Source: Alphaproteobacteria bacterium
GTDB lineage: Bacteria; Pseudomonadota; Alphaproteobacteria; Sphingomonadales; Sphingomonadaceae
Length of the DNA stretch: 11,611 nucleotides
Assembly: GCA_016650315.1 (NCBI GenBank)
Contig: JAENVZ010000103.1
Coordinates: forward strand, 1-11,611
Direction of reading: 5' to 3'
The number at the start of each line of letters is the position of its first letter. Positions within the stretch are counted from its first letter, which is position 1. The position numbers and the translations under genes were made by a program. The notes beneath the pieces were generated by a model, which saw only the letters and a list, made by a program, of their open reading frames with translations, ran no database searches and had not been told where the DNA came from. Shown here piece after piece: positions 1-6,084 of the stretch.

Positions 1-149
1 TGTCCGTGCGGTCGATCAACCCCTGCTCTCTCCCCTTGAGGGGAGAGATACGAAGGCTTGGGAGCGAAGCGACCTAGCCGCAATTGAGACGGGCCCTCGG
101 CGCTTGCGACAATCCCCTCTCCCAACCCTCTCCCCTGAAGGGGAGAGGG
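1..149. repeat. Two-hairpin GC-rich palindromic repeat element inside valS (left end outside window)
   Basis: The first palindrome has arms 126-135 and 140-149, a perfect 10-bp stem of CCCTCTCCCC with a TGAA loop. The second has arms 27-35 and 40-48, a perfect 9-bp stem of TCTCTCCCC with a TTGA loop. A further direct copy of CCCTCTCCC lies at 115-123, next to the one at 126-134. About 77 bases separate the hairpins. The CCCTCTCCCC...GGGGAGAGGG form is typical of dispersed intergenic repeats in proteobacteria. Here it lies in the valS coding frame with no stop codon, which resembles Rickettsia palindromic elements in behaviour though not in sequence. The boundaries are approximate; the valS-side edge is probably near 150-155. 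Confidence 0.8.
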
Positions 150-1721
150 CTTTTCGGCTGCATCAGGCCAACCCAGCGTGCCGAAGGGCCAGAGGGCGGA
201 GGAGAACCATGTGTCGAGGACGTCAAGATCACGACTGAGAACAACTCTGTTTTTCACGCTTGTAAAGGTAAGCACATCACTAAAGTCAATTTGGCACTCG
301 TTGCCATAATAAGCGAGCGCCTGTTTCCTGACGTCATCCTCATTTACACCCACGAACGTTTGCTGATCTCGATGTCGGATTTCGACGACACTCATGTCGC
401 CCTGGTTTAAGGTAGCCTCGATACCTCCTACCGATTTGGATGGCCCGTACCACGCCGGTATCTGATGCCCCCACCACAATTGCCGCGAGACACACCAGGG
501 CTGGATATTCTCCATCCAGTTATAATAGGTCTTTTCCCAGGTCTTCGGCACGACCTCAATCTTGCCGGACTTCACCGCCTCGATCGCCGGTTTCGCCAGC
601 GTTTCGGCGTCCACATACCATTGGTCGGTCAGCCATGGCTCGATGACCACGCCCGAACGGTCGCCATAGGGGGTCTGGATTGTGCGGTCCTCGATCTGTT
701 CGAGCAGGCCCGCGTCCTCGATCATGTCGACGACGATCTTGCGCGCCTCGAACCGGTCGAGGCGCAAAAATTCCTGCGGTATCAGGCCATCGCTGACCTG
801 AACCACCTTCGCATCGGCATCCAGCATGTTGAGCATGTCGGCAGGCTTGAACCCCGCGCGCTTGCCCACTTCGAAATCGTTGAAGTCATGCCCCGGCGTG
901 ATCTTCACCGCGCCACTCCCAAGCTCGGGATCGGCATGTTCGTCCGCCACAATCGGCACCAGCCGCCCGGTAATGGGTAGGCGGACATTCTTCCCGATCA
1001 GCGCCTTGTACCGATCATCCGTCGGGTTCACCGCGACCGCCATGTCGGCCAGCATCGTCTCGGGCCGCGTGGTGGCAACCGAGATATGGCCCGATCCATC
1101 CTCCAACGGATAACGGAAATGCCAGAACTTGCCCTGCACTTCCTTGGTCTCGACCTCCAGATCGGAAATCGCGGTTTTCAGGCCGGGGTCCCAGTTGACC
1201 AGCCGCTTGTCGCGGTACAATAGGCCGCGATTATACAGCTCGACGAACACCTTGATGACGGCCTTTGAAAAGCCCTCATCCATGGTGAAGCGTTCATTGG
1301 CCCAGTCCATCGACGCGCCCAGCCGGCGGAGCTGGCGGGTGATCTCGCCGCCGCTTTCTTCCTTCCACGCCCAGACCTTGGCAATGAATTCCTCGCGGGT
1401 GAAATCGGTGCGCTTTTGCCCCTTGGTATTCATCTGCCGCTCGACCACCATTTGCGTCGCGATCCCCGCATGGTCGGTGCCAACGACCCACAGCGCATCC
1501 TTGCCGCGCAGCCGCTCGTAACGGATGACGATGTCCTGCAACGTATTGTCGAGCGCATGGCCGATGTGCAGCGATCCCGTCACATTGGGCGGCGGGTTGA
1601 CGATGGTGAAGGGCACAGCATCGGGCCGTTCGGGGCGGAATAATCCGTTCTCTTCCCAATGCGCGTACCAGCGCGCCTCTATGGCGGCGGGATCAAAGGT
1701 CTTTGGCAGTTCGTTACTCAT
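1..1721 (-). CDS. valS: Valyl-tRNA synthetase, N-terminal 573 residues (runs off left edge)
   Basis: This cytoplasmic class Ia synthetase charges tRNA-Val with valine. The frame is open from the ATG at 1721 to the window edge. Visible motifs are [13 protein letters not shown] (residues 43-55, the HIGH signature), [10 protein letters not shown] (81-90), the editing-domain motif TTRPETM (218-223 region), [10 protein letters not shown] (416-425) and [12 protein letters not shown] (500-511). The KMSKS half lies outside the window. Two things are odd. The stretch between WYG and DLDVLDTWF is about 71 residues, against about 30 in E. coli, and is AT-richer than its surroundings. From about residue 523 the frame reads through a palindromic repeat element ([12 protein letters not shown] and onward) in place of the expected short loop before the YPT...FFW segment. 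No clear Shine-Dalgarno precedes the ATG. The gene identity is certain; whether the protein resumes normally past the edge cannot be seen. Confidence 0.95.
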   Translation of the reverse strand, partial: MSNELPKTFDPAAIEARWYAHWEENGLFRPERPDAVPFTIVNPPPNVTGSLHIGHALDNTLQDIVIRYERLRGKDALWVVGTDHAGIATQMVVERQMNTKGQKRTDFTREEFIAKVWAWKEESGGEITRQLRRLGASMDWANERFTMDEGFSKAVIKVFVELYNRGLLYRDKRLVNWDPGLKTAISDLEVETKEVQGKFWHFRYPLEDGSGHISVATTRPETMLADMAVAVNPTDDRYKALIGKNVRLPITGRLVPIVADEHADPELGSGAVKITPGHDFNDFEVGKRAGFKPADMLNMLDADAKVVQVSDGLIPQEFLRLDRFEARKIVVDMIEDAGLLEQIEDRTIQTPYGDRSGVVIEPWLTDQWYVDAETLAKPAIEAVKSGKIEVVPKTWEKTYYNWMENIQPWCVSRQLWWGHQIPAWYGPSKSVGGIEATLNQGDMSVVEIRHRDQQTFVGVNEDDVRKQALAYYGNECQIDFSDVLTFTSVKNRVVLSRDLDVLDTWFSSALWPFGTLGWPDAAEKPSPLQGRGLGEGIVASAEGPSQLRLGRFAPKPSYLSPQGERAGVDRPHG

Positions 1722-1839
1722 GACATCGCGCTTTAGCGACTGCGCGTGCGAGGTCAAATAGGGACAATGATTCCGCTCACGAAAGGATCGTTATTTCTGC
1801 TATATGCTGGTCACTAATACCGATGGAAGGGTATTGCCC

Positions 1840-2529
1840 ATGCAGATCATTCTCATCCCCGGCCTGATGAACGATGGCTGGATCTGGCGGCATCAGATCG
1901 GCGCGTTAAGCCGGATCGCGCCCGTCACCATCGCCCGCACGGACGGATGCGGCACGTTGGAGGAAATGGCGGAACGGATTGTGACCGGCACGGTCGGATC
2001 GCTCGCCATCATCGGTCATTCCATGGGCGGTCGCGTGGCGCTGGAAGTGGCGGCGATGGCGCCCTATCGCCTCTCCAGCCTCATCATGCTCGACAGCGGC
2101 GCCCATGGCCCGACCGAAGGCGAACGCACAGGCCGGATGCAATTGGTTGAAACAGCGCAAAAAGAGGGCATGGCGGCGGTGGCGCGCGACTGGCTGCCCC
2201 CCATGCTGGCCATGGCCAATCGGCAAAATACGGGGCTGGTTCACGGCATCACCGAAATGCTGGAGCGATGTTCATCCGAAAATTTTGCCCTTCAGCAACA
2301 AGCCTTGCTCACTCGTCCCGACCGCAGCGCCTTGCCCGCGCAGATCAGTTGCCCGTTGCTCGCGATTACAGGAGACGAGGATCAATGGGCTACGGTCGCC
2401 CAGCATGAAGCCATCGCCAGCGCGGCGCCCGATGGGCGGCTGGAAGTTGTGTACGGCGCAGGTCACATGCTGCCTGTCGAAGCGCCCGAAAGCGTTACGC
2501 GGATATTGGAGGACTTCCTGACGCGGTAA
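1840..2529 (+). CDS. Alpha/beta-fold hydrolase, 229 aa
   Basis: This is a soluble serine hydrolase of the alpha/beta-hydrolase fold; the substrate cannot be deduced. The nucleophile elbow is GHSMGG with Ser61. The likely acid is Asp179 in ITGDED, and the catalytic His is His209 in GAGHMLPVEAPE. The early LIPGLMNDGW stretch (residues 5-14) fits the oxyanion-hole loop after the first strand. An in-frame ATG at 1804 exists, but the ATG at 1840 is preferred: GGAAGGG sits 8 bases upstream and the protein then begins directly with the first beta strand. The gene is divergent from valS (118-base gap) and convergent with popZ (15-base gap). It therefore separates two genes that are often adjacent in alphaproteobacteria and is probably transcribed alone. 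A secreted role is unlikely, as no signal peptide is present. Confidence 0.88.
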   Translation: MQIILIPGLMNDGWIWRHQIGALSRIAPVTIARTDGCGTLEEMAERIVTGTVGSLAIIGHSMGGRVALEVAAMAPYRLSSLIMLDSGAHGPTEGERTGRMQLVETAQKEGMAAVARDWLPPMLAMANRQNTGLVHGITEMLERCSSENFALQQQALLTRPDRSALPAQISCPLLAITGDEDQWATVAQHEAIASAAPDGRLEVVYGAGHMLPVEAPESVTRILEDFLTR

Positions 2530-2544
2530 CGACCGGATAGGCCG

Positions 2545-3075
2545 TCAGAATGGCCGATCGCTCAGGCGCGCGATTTCCTTTGCCACGATCTTTTCAACGA
2601 GATCGGGCAGGTTGGCGTCCAGCCATTCCTTCAGCATCGGGCGCAGCATGTCGCGCACCAGCCCTTCCAACGTATTCGACGGCGCATCGTCCGGTCGAAT
2701 GAGAAGCGCCGACAATGCGGCAAGCGAATGGCGGCTGGCAGCCGCCGTTTCGTTGGACAAGATGGTTTCCACAGACATGTCACTCACCATTTCCGGCTGA
2801 CCATGTAGAGGTTCAGCCTGCTGGCCCTCGACTTCGGGCGCGACCTCATCGGTCAATTCCAGAATTTCATCCGCATCACCATCGGCATCGGGCGACTCGA
2901 CCGCACGCAATGCCTCATCGGCGGAGTCATCGGGTTGAACCGGCAATTTCGCCTTCGATTTACCGCGCAAAGGGCTGCGAGGCGCGGATTTCGGCGTTTC
3001 GCTTTCTTCCGCGATAATGCGCTTAATAGAAGAGAGTATCTCCTCCATCGAGGGTTCCTTCGTCATGTCCCCCAT
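2545..3075 (-). CDS. popZ: PopZ-like polar organising protein (DUF2497), 176 aa
   Basis: In Caulobacter, PopZ self-assembles at the cell pole and tethers the centromere-partition complex and signalling proteins. The homologue here has the same three-part plan. An N-terminal partner-binding helix contains EPSMEEILSSIKRIIAEE (residues 7-24). A disordered, acidic, proline-containing spacer spans about 28-100. A conserved C-terminal oligomerisation region (about 136-174) includes LVRDMLRPMLKEWLDANLP. The start at 3075 is chosen because GAGGCGG lies just upstream; an in-frame ATG at 3066 would have its purine tract too close. It is the last gene of the pcm-tolC-popZ operon, only 9 bases after the tolC stop. 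Its own stop lies 15 bases from the end of the convergent hydrolase gene. The family assignment is secure; polar function is inferred from the family. Confidence 0.9.
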   Translation of the reverse strand: MGDMTKEPSMEEILSSIKRIIAEESETPKSAPRSPLRGKSKAKLPVQPDDSADEALRAVESPDADGDADEILELTDEVAPEVEGQQAEPLHGQPEMVSDMSVETILSNETAAASRHSLAALSALLIRPDDAPSNTLEGLVRDMLRPMLKEWLDANLPDLVEKIVAKEIARLSDRPF

Positions 3076-3084
3076 ATTTCCGCC

Positions 3085-4530
3085 TCAATCCGTGTTCAAC
3101 GGTCCTACTGTGGAGTTTTGCGCAGGCGTGTCAACGGTACTCGTCGATTGCGGCATTGGCGCCGGGTCTTCGCCCCAGTCCCAAATGCGGCCTTTTACAC
3201 GTTCATAGTTCGCCGCCGGATCATATAATGCGCCGCCATCCAGACCTAGATCCTGCGCCTCTGCCTGCCCCATGGCCGCCAGCAGAGAGAAACCTGCCAC
3301 ATAAGCGTCCCGCCGAGCCGATACGAGCGTTACCTGAGTGTTGAGATATTCCTGCTCAGCATTTAAAATGTCAAGGATTGTGCGCGTGCCAACGGTATTT
3401 TCGGCCCGTACACCCTCCAAGGACAATTTGCTGGCCTCAACCGCGACCTGACTGGATTCGATGACGGCATTGGCCGCCTGATAACTGGCATAGGCCGAGC
3501 GCGTTTGGGCGACCACGCTGCGTTCCACCTCAAGCGTCTGTTCGATCGATTGACTCTCACGCGCCTGCGCCTGCCGGGTCAACGCTGCCGGATACCCACC
3601 CTGAAACAAGGGGAAGGTCGCCGTAACGCCAGCGCTCGCCGTGGTGACATTTTGCGCGAATGTACCGCCCAACGTACCCAGATAATCGACATACCCGCCA
3701 TCCGCTGTTGCCGATACGGTAGGCATCCGTGCCGCGCGCGCCACCTTCACTTCATAGGCGGTCGCTTCCCGCGCTTTTTTCGCCGCGGCAATATCGGGAT
3801 TGTTGCTGATGGCAATATCAACGGCCGCATCGGGTGATGCCGGTAAATTAGGCAGTGGCGGTGGTGGCTGCAAATCGTCCGGTGTGCCCCCGACAAGCTG
3901 AACATAGGTTTCCCGGCTGGAAATCAGTCGTGCTTCCGCCGCTCGCAGATCGCTGCGCGCAACGGCAAGGCGCGATTCGGACTGCGCGATGTCGGTGCGG
4001 GTCAGGTCACCCACCTCAAAGCGATCCTTCGTCGCCTCCAGATTAACGTCCAGCGCCCGGACATTCGACTGGTTCAGTCCAACAATGGCGCCATCGCGGA
4101 TCACATCCATATAGGCGGCAACAGTCGCGCTGAAAATGCTGGCTTCGGTGCCGCGCAAGTCGGCCTGCCCCGCCTCTACCCGTGCCTTGGCGGCCTTCAC
4201 ACTGTTGGCGACGGCCCCGCCCCTGTAGATTGGCACGGAAAGAGTGACTCCGCCTTGCACATAGCGGGTCGGCGAAGTGAAGCTGTTGCTCGATTTCTTC
4301 ACATTTTCTGTATAGCCGCCATTCAAACCCAGATCAGGCAATCCCCGGCTTTTCTCGATTGGGACATTTTCGTCATTGGCCCGTTGCCCCGCGCGTGCGC
4401 CAGTCAATGTGGGATTGGTGCGATATACTTTTGCCAGCGCCTCACGTAGCGTTTCTGCCGATCCATACGCAGGCAGCAAAAGTGCGAGAACGATAGCTGA
4501 CCCCACCATGGAAATGCGGCGACTGATCAT
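3085..4530 (-). CDS. tolC: TolC-family outer-membrane efflux/type I secretion channel, 481 aa
   Basis: This is a trimeric outer-membrane and periplasmic tunnel protein that partners with inner-membrane pumps or ABC exporters. A signal peptide is clear: MISRR, a hydrophobic core of about residues 8-21, then GSA before ETLREALAKVY (predicted cleavage after Ala25). Two outer-membrane-efflux repeats follow, roughly residues 27-220 and 235-430. Characteristic phrases are TNPTLTGARAGQRANDENV, RYVQGGVTLSVPIYRGG in the first repeat and TATFPLFQGGYPAA in the second. The C-terminal tail is proline-, serine- and threonine-rich and probably periplasmic. The ATG at 4530 is chosen over a TTG at 4542: GAGG ends 6 bases before the ATG, and that GAGG overlaps the TGA stop of pcm. 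Length is normal for the family. Co-transcription with pcm and popZ is strongly suggested by the 8-9 base gaps. Confidence 0.93.
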   Translation of the reverse strand: MISRRISMVGSAIVLALLLPAYGSAETLREALAKVYRTNPTLTGARAGQRANDENVPIEKSRGLPDLGLNGGYTENVKKSSNSFTSPTRYVQGGVTLSVPIYRGGAVANSVKAAKARVEAGQADLRGTEASIFSATVAAYMDVIRDGAIVGLNQSNVRALDVNLEATKDRFEVGDLTRTDIAQSESRLAVARSDLRAAEARLISSRETYVQLVGGTPDDLQPPPPLPNLPASPDAAVDIAISNNPDIAAAKKAREATAYEVKVARAARMPTVSATADGGYVDYLGTLGGTFAQNVTTASAGVTATFPLFQGGYPAALTRQAQARESQSIEQTLEVERSVVAQTRSAYASYQAANAVIESSQVAVEASKLSLEGVRAENTVGTRTILDILNAEQEYLNTQVTLVSARRDAYVAGFSLLAAMGQAEAQDLGLDGGALYDPAANYERVKGRIWDWGEDPAPMPQSTSTVDTPAQNSTVGPLNTD

Positions 4531-4538
4531 GATATGCC

Positions 4539-5192
4539 TCAAAATATGAAGCCTCCAGGCTTTGAAAAGCCCGGCAGGATAACCGATTCACAATCGGCGA
4601 AGCTGGTTATCCCGAATGCCTCGCCACTTTTGCGACCCAACGATAGACGTGTGACGCCCTTGTCGACAATGGCGGCGGCAAGACGGCCACCTTCGGCAAG
4701 TTGCTTGATAATGACAGGTGAAATTTCTTCGACCGCGCCATCAATAAGGATCAACGAATAGGGTGCATATTTGCGCGCGCCCTGATGAAGAGCGCCGGGA
4801 ACAAGCCTGACATTCCCGTAACCCGCCAGCACCGCTTTCGCCCGTGGCAACAGGGCTTCATCTTCTTCCACCGCAACGACCGAGGCTGCAAGCTGCGACA
4901 GCAGTGCCGCGCTATACCCCGTCGCCGCGCCAATCACGAGGGCAGTGTCATCGGGTGCGACCTCCGCCGCCGTCAAAAGCCGCCCCGTACTGAGCGGCGG
5001 ATTAAGCCAGCGCCCTTCCGATAGCTTCACCGGCCGGTCAATATAGGCCAGAGCCTGCTGCTCAACGGGCAGAAAGGCCTCTCGCGGGACGCTCGCCATT
5101 GCGGTAACGACGCGCGGATCATTAACGTCACTGGTGCGAAGCTGGCTTTCCACCATGGCGTTACGCATTGATTTGAAATTCTGCTCGGTCAC
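4539..5192 (-). CDS. pcm: Protein-L-isoaspartate O-methyltransferase-like SAM enzyme, 217 aa
   Basis: Family members use S-adenosylmethionine to methylate isoaspartyl residues in damaged proteins. The N-terminal MRNAMVESQLRTSDVNDPRVV and SVPREAFLP segments are characteristic. The SAM-binding motif I reads VIGAATGYSAALLSQ (residues 86-100), followed by the acidic VVAVEED. ILIDGAVE (148-155) is the later strand motif. The segment that in classical enzymes carries the catalytic serine region (ISQP) reads LNPPLSTGRLL here, so repair activity is less certain than the fold. GTG at 5192 is preferred because GAGAG lies just upstream; GTG at 5198 is the in-frame alternative, two codons longer. It is the first gene of the pcm-tolC-popZ operon, with a good promoter candidate about 26 bases upstream of this start. 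Confidence 0.87.
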   Translation of the reverse strand: MTEQNFKSMRNAMVESQLRTSDVNDPRVVTAMASVPREAFLPVEQQALAYIDRPVKLSEGRWLNPPLSTGRLLTAAEVAPDDTALVIGAATGYSAALLSQLAASVVAVEEDEALLPRAKAVLAGYGNVRLVPGALHQGARKYAPYSLILIDGAVEEISPVIIKQLAEGGRLAAAIVDKGVTRLSLGRKSGEAFGITSFADCESVILPGFSKPGGFIF

Positions 5193-5217
5193 GATCACTC
5201 TCGCTTCGCATAGCTGT

Positions 5218-5247
5218 ATTGTAAGTTCAATACACTAGATGGTCCAA
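5218..5247 (-). promoter_or_regulatory. Candidate sigma70-type promoter of the pcm-tolC-popZ operon
   Basis: Read on the minus strand, TTGGAC (5247-5242) is followed after 18 bases by TACAAT (5223-5218). Both are close to the -35 and -10 consensus. Transcription would start near 5211, giving a leader of about 19 bases before the GTG at 5192. Spacing and position fit well, but this is sequence inspection only. Confidence 0.45.
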
Positions 5248-5379
5248 AAGCTGTCTAATCCGATTGACGTGCAAGGCCAAGCGGCTTTGCGCAGTTTTTT
5301 GCACCGGCACGGGCCTAATCAGATTGCGCTGCACGGTTTTCTGGAGTAGCAGCCCCATTCCCGCAGAAATGCTGGGCGA

Positions 5380-5453
5380 GGCCCGATGGCGGAGTGGTTA
5401 CGCAGAGGACTGCAAATCCTTGCACGCCGGTTCGATTCCGGCTCGGGCCTCCA
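5380..5453 (+). tRNA. tRNA-Cys (anticodon GCA)
   Basis: A full cloverleaf is visible. The acceptor stem pairs GGCCCGA (5380-5386) with TCGGGCC (5443-5449), followed by discriminator T and encoded CCA (5451-5453). The anticodon arm is GAGGA-CTGCAAA-TCCTT with anticodon GCA. The T arm is GCCGG-TTCGATT-CCGGC. The tRNA inserts cysteine at UGC and UGU codons. The gene is divergent from the pcm operon. Confidence 0.97.
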
Positions 5454-5529
5454 CACAGTCCTGACTAACTCAGCCACTCCCGACATTCGGTCAGAAACCG
5501 GGCAGTTCCGCGTTATTTCTGCGAGGATA

Positions 5530-5558
5530 GCCGCCACAGGGCGGCTTGGCCGTTTTGT
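5530..5558 (+). terminator. Weak candidate terminator downstream of tRNA-Cys
   Basis: GCCGCC (5530-5535), loop ACAG, GGCGGC (5540-5545) form a 6-bp perfect GC hairpin. It is followed after a few bases by the T-rich tract GTTTTGTCGGGTTTTG. The T tract is interrupted and not directly adjacent, so intrinsic termination is only a possibility. Confidence 0.3.
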
Positions 5559-5719
5559 CGGGTTTTGTTGCTGATCGTGGCCCCGACCTTGTTCAATGCC
5601 TGCCGCCTTCACCCAAAGACAAAAGGGGACTGTGGCTTCACCGTTATCGTGAATAATCTTGCGTCATTCCGGATCTTAACGCCTGGATCGCGCCCGCAAT
5701 AAGTTAAAAACAAAGCAGA

Positions 5720-5739
5720 AATTGTTGCGCCGCACAATT
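5720..5739. promoter_or_regulatory. Dyad sequence, copy 1 of TTGTTGCGCCGCA
   Basis: AATTGT (5720-5725) and ACAATT (5734-5739) are perfect inverted arms around TGCGCCGC. The core TTGTTGCGCCGCA (5722-5734) recurs exactly at 6046-6058. It could be a repressor or activator site; no binding protein can be named. Confidence 0.3.
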
Positions 5740-5892
5740 CTCCTGGTTGTGTCGCTTGGCCTGATAATTTTCTGGATAGAGGCGTATGTTCGTGAGTCGT
5801 TCGGCCTCTTCTTTTTTCATGTCATGCGACCGGCCTTGAACACGGTCGACGGACGCTCGCAAAGCTGGCTGATCAAGCCGCTCCGTAAGTGA
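5722..5892 (+). CDS. Possible small membrane peptide, 56 aa (uncertain)
   Basis: I do not recognise this frame. It is open from a stop at 5677 to the TGA at 5890-5892. Read from TTG at 5722 it begins LLRR and then has a strongly hydrophobic stretch TILLVVSLGLIIFWI (about residues 5-19). A second apolar patch GLFFFHV (about 27-33) and a basic tail ending LIKPLRK follow. Basic residues before one transmembrane segment would fit a small inner-membrane protein. Against it: there is no ATG, no convincing Shine-Dalgarno at either TTG (5722, 5725) or GTG (5749), and it overlaps one copy of the 13-base repeat. It may be a chance frame or a gene remnant. Confidence 0.22.
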   Translation: MLRRTILLVVSLGLIIFWIEAYVRESFGLFFFHVMRPALNTVDGRSQSWLIKPLRK

Positions 5893-6041
5893 CGGTATTG
5901 GGATTAGCCAGCAAATGCTGCTGGGTGAAGGCTTGCCAGCGCATCATGTGCTGTCTGAATATCACGGCCTTTGTGGGAGGGTTGCAGGCCTATGCCGACA
6001 GCGATTGAGTGCGGACTGGCTAAAAATCAGAGGAACAGCAG

Positions 6042-6062
6042 ATATTTGTTGCGCCGCAATAT
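6042..6062. promoter_or_regulatory. Dyad sequence, copy 2 of TTGTTGCGCCGCA, upstream of the transglutaminase gene
   Basis: The exact 13-base copy at 6046-6058 contains TTGC-GCC-GCAA (6049-6059), a perfect 4-base dyad. It is flanked by ATATT (6042-6046) and AATAT (6058-6062). It ends about 25 bases before the ATG at 6085, a position where a bound protein could affect transcription of the operon. Function is inferred from position and symmetry only. Confidence 0.3.
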
Positions 6063-6084
6063 TAAATAGAGTTTCTTGCCATTC

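Larger units (their letters stand above)
5454..6084. other. Intergenic region between tRNA-Cys and the transglutaminase gene
   Basis: About 630 bases hold no recognised protein or RNA gene. Visible content is a possible terminator hairpin near 5530, an open frame for a 56-residue hydrophobic peptide (5722-5892), and two copies of TTGTTGCGCCGCA (5722 and 6046). A short inverted repeat CCAGCA-AATGC-TGCTGG lies at 5908-5924. The region is patchily AT-rich, notably 5695-5725 and 6020-6070. I see no repeat of the tRNA 3' end that would mark an integrated element. Confidence 0.6.

Noticed and set aside
1..150. CRISPR array or transposon end
   Set aside because: There are only two palindromes with unlike spacing and no regular spacers, and no transposase or target-site duplication can be identified. 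It fits a dispersed palindromic repeat better.
84..410. Plus-strand open frame of 108 codons
   Set aside because: It is antisense to valS and its first part is the palindromic repeat. The opposite strand carries convincing ValRS motifs.
465..980. Plus-strand open frame of 171 codons
   Set aside because: It is the mirror of the valS frame in GC-rich DNA and has no recognisable protein features.
2530..2544. Bidirectional terminator between the hydrolase gene and popZ
   Set aside because: The 15-base gap and nearby sequence show only short GGCC repeats, with no stable hairpin followed by a T run.
5440..5700. Attachment site of an integrated element at the tRNA-Cys 3' end
   Set aside because: No second copy of the tRNA 3' sequence and no integrase gene occur in the window.
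5893..6080. Open frame across 5915-6082 before the transglutaminase gene
   Set aside because: It has no ribosome site, is cysteine-rich and low in plausibility near its end, and would overlap the dyad and the start region. No family resemblance was seen.
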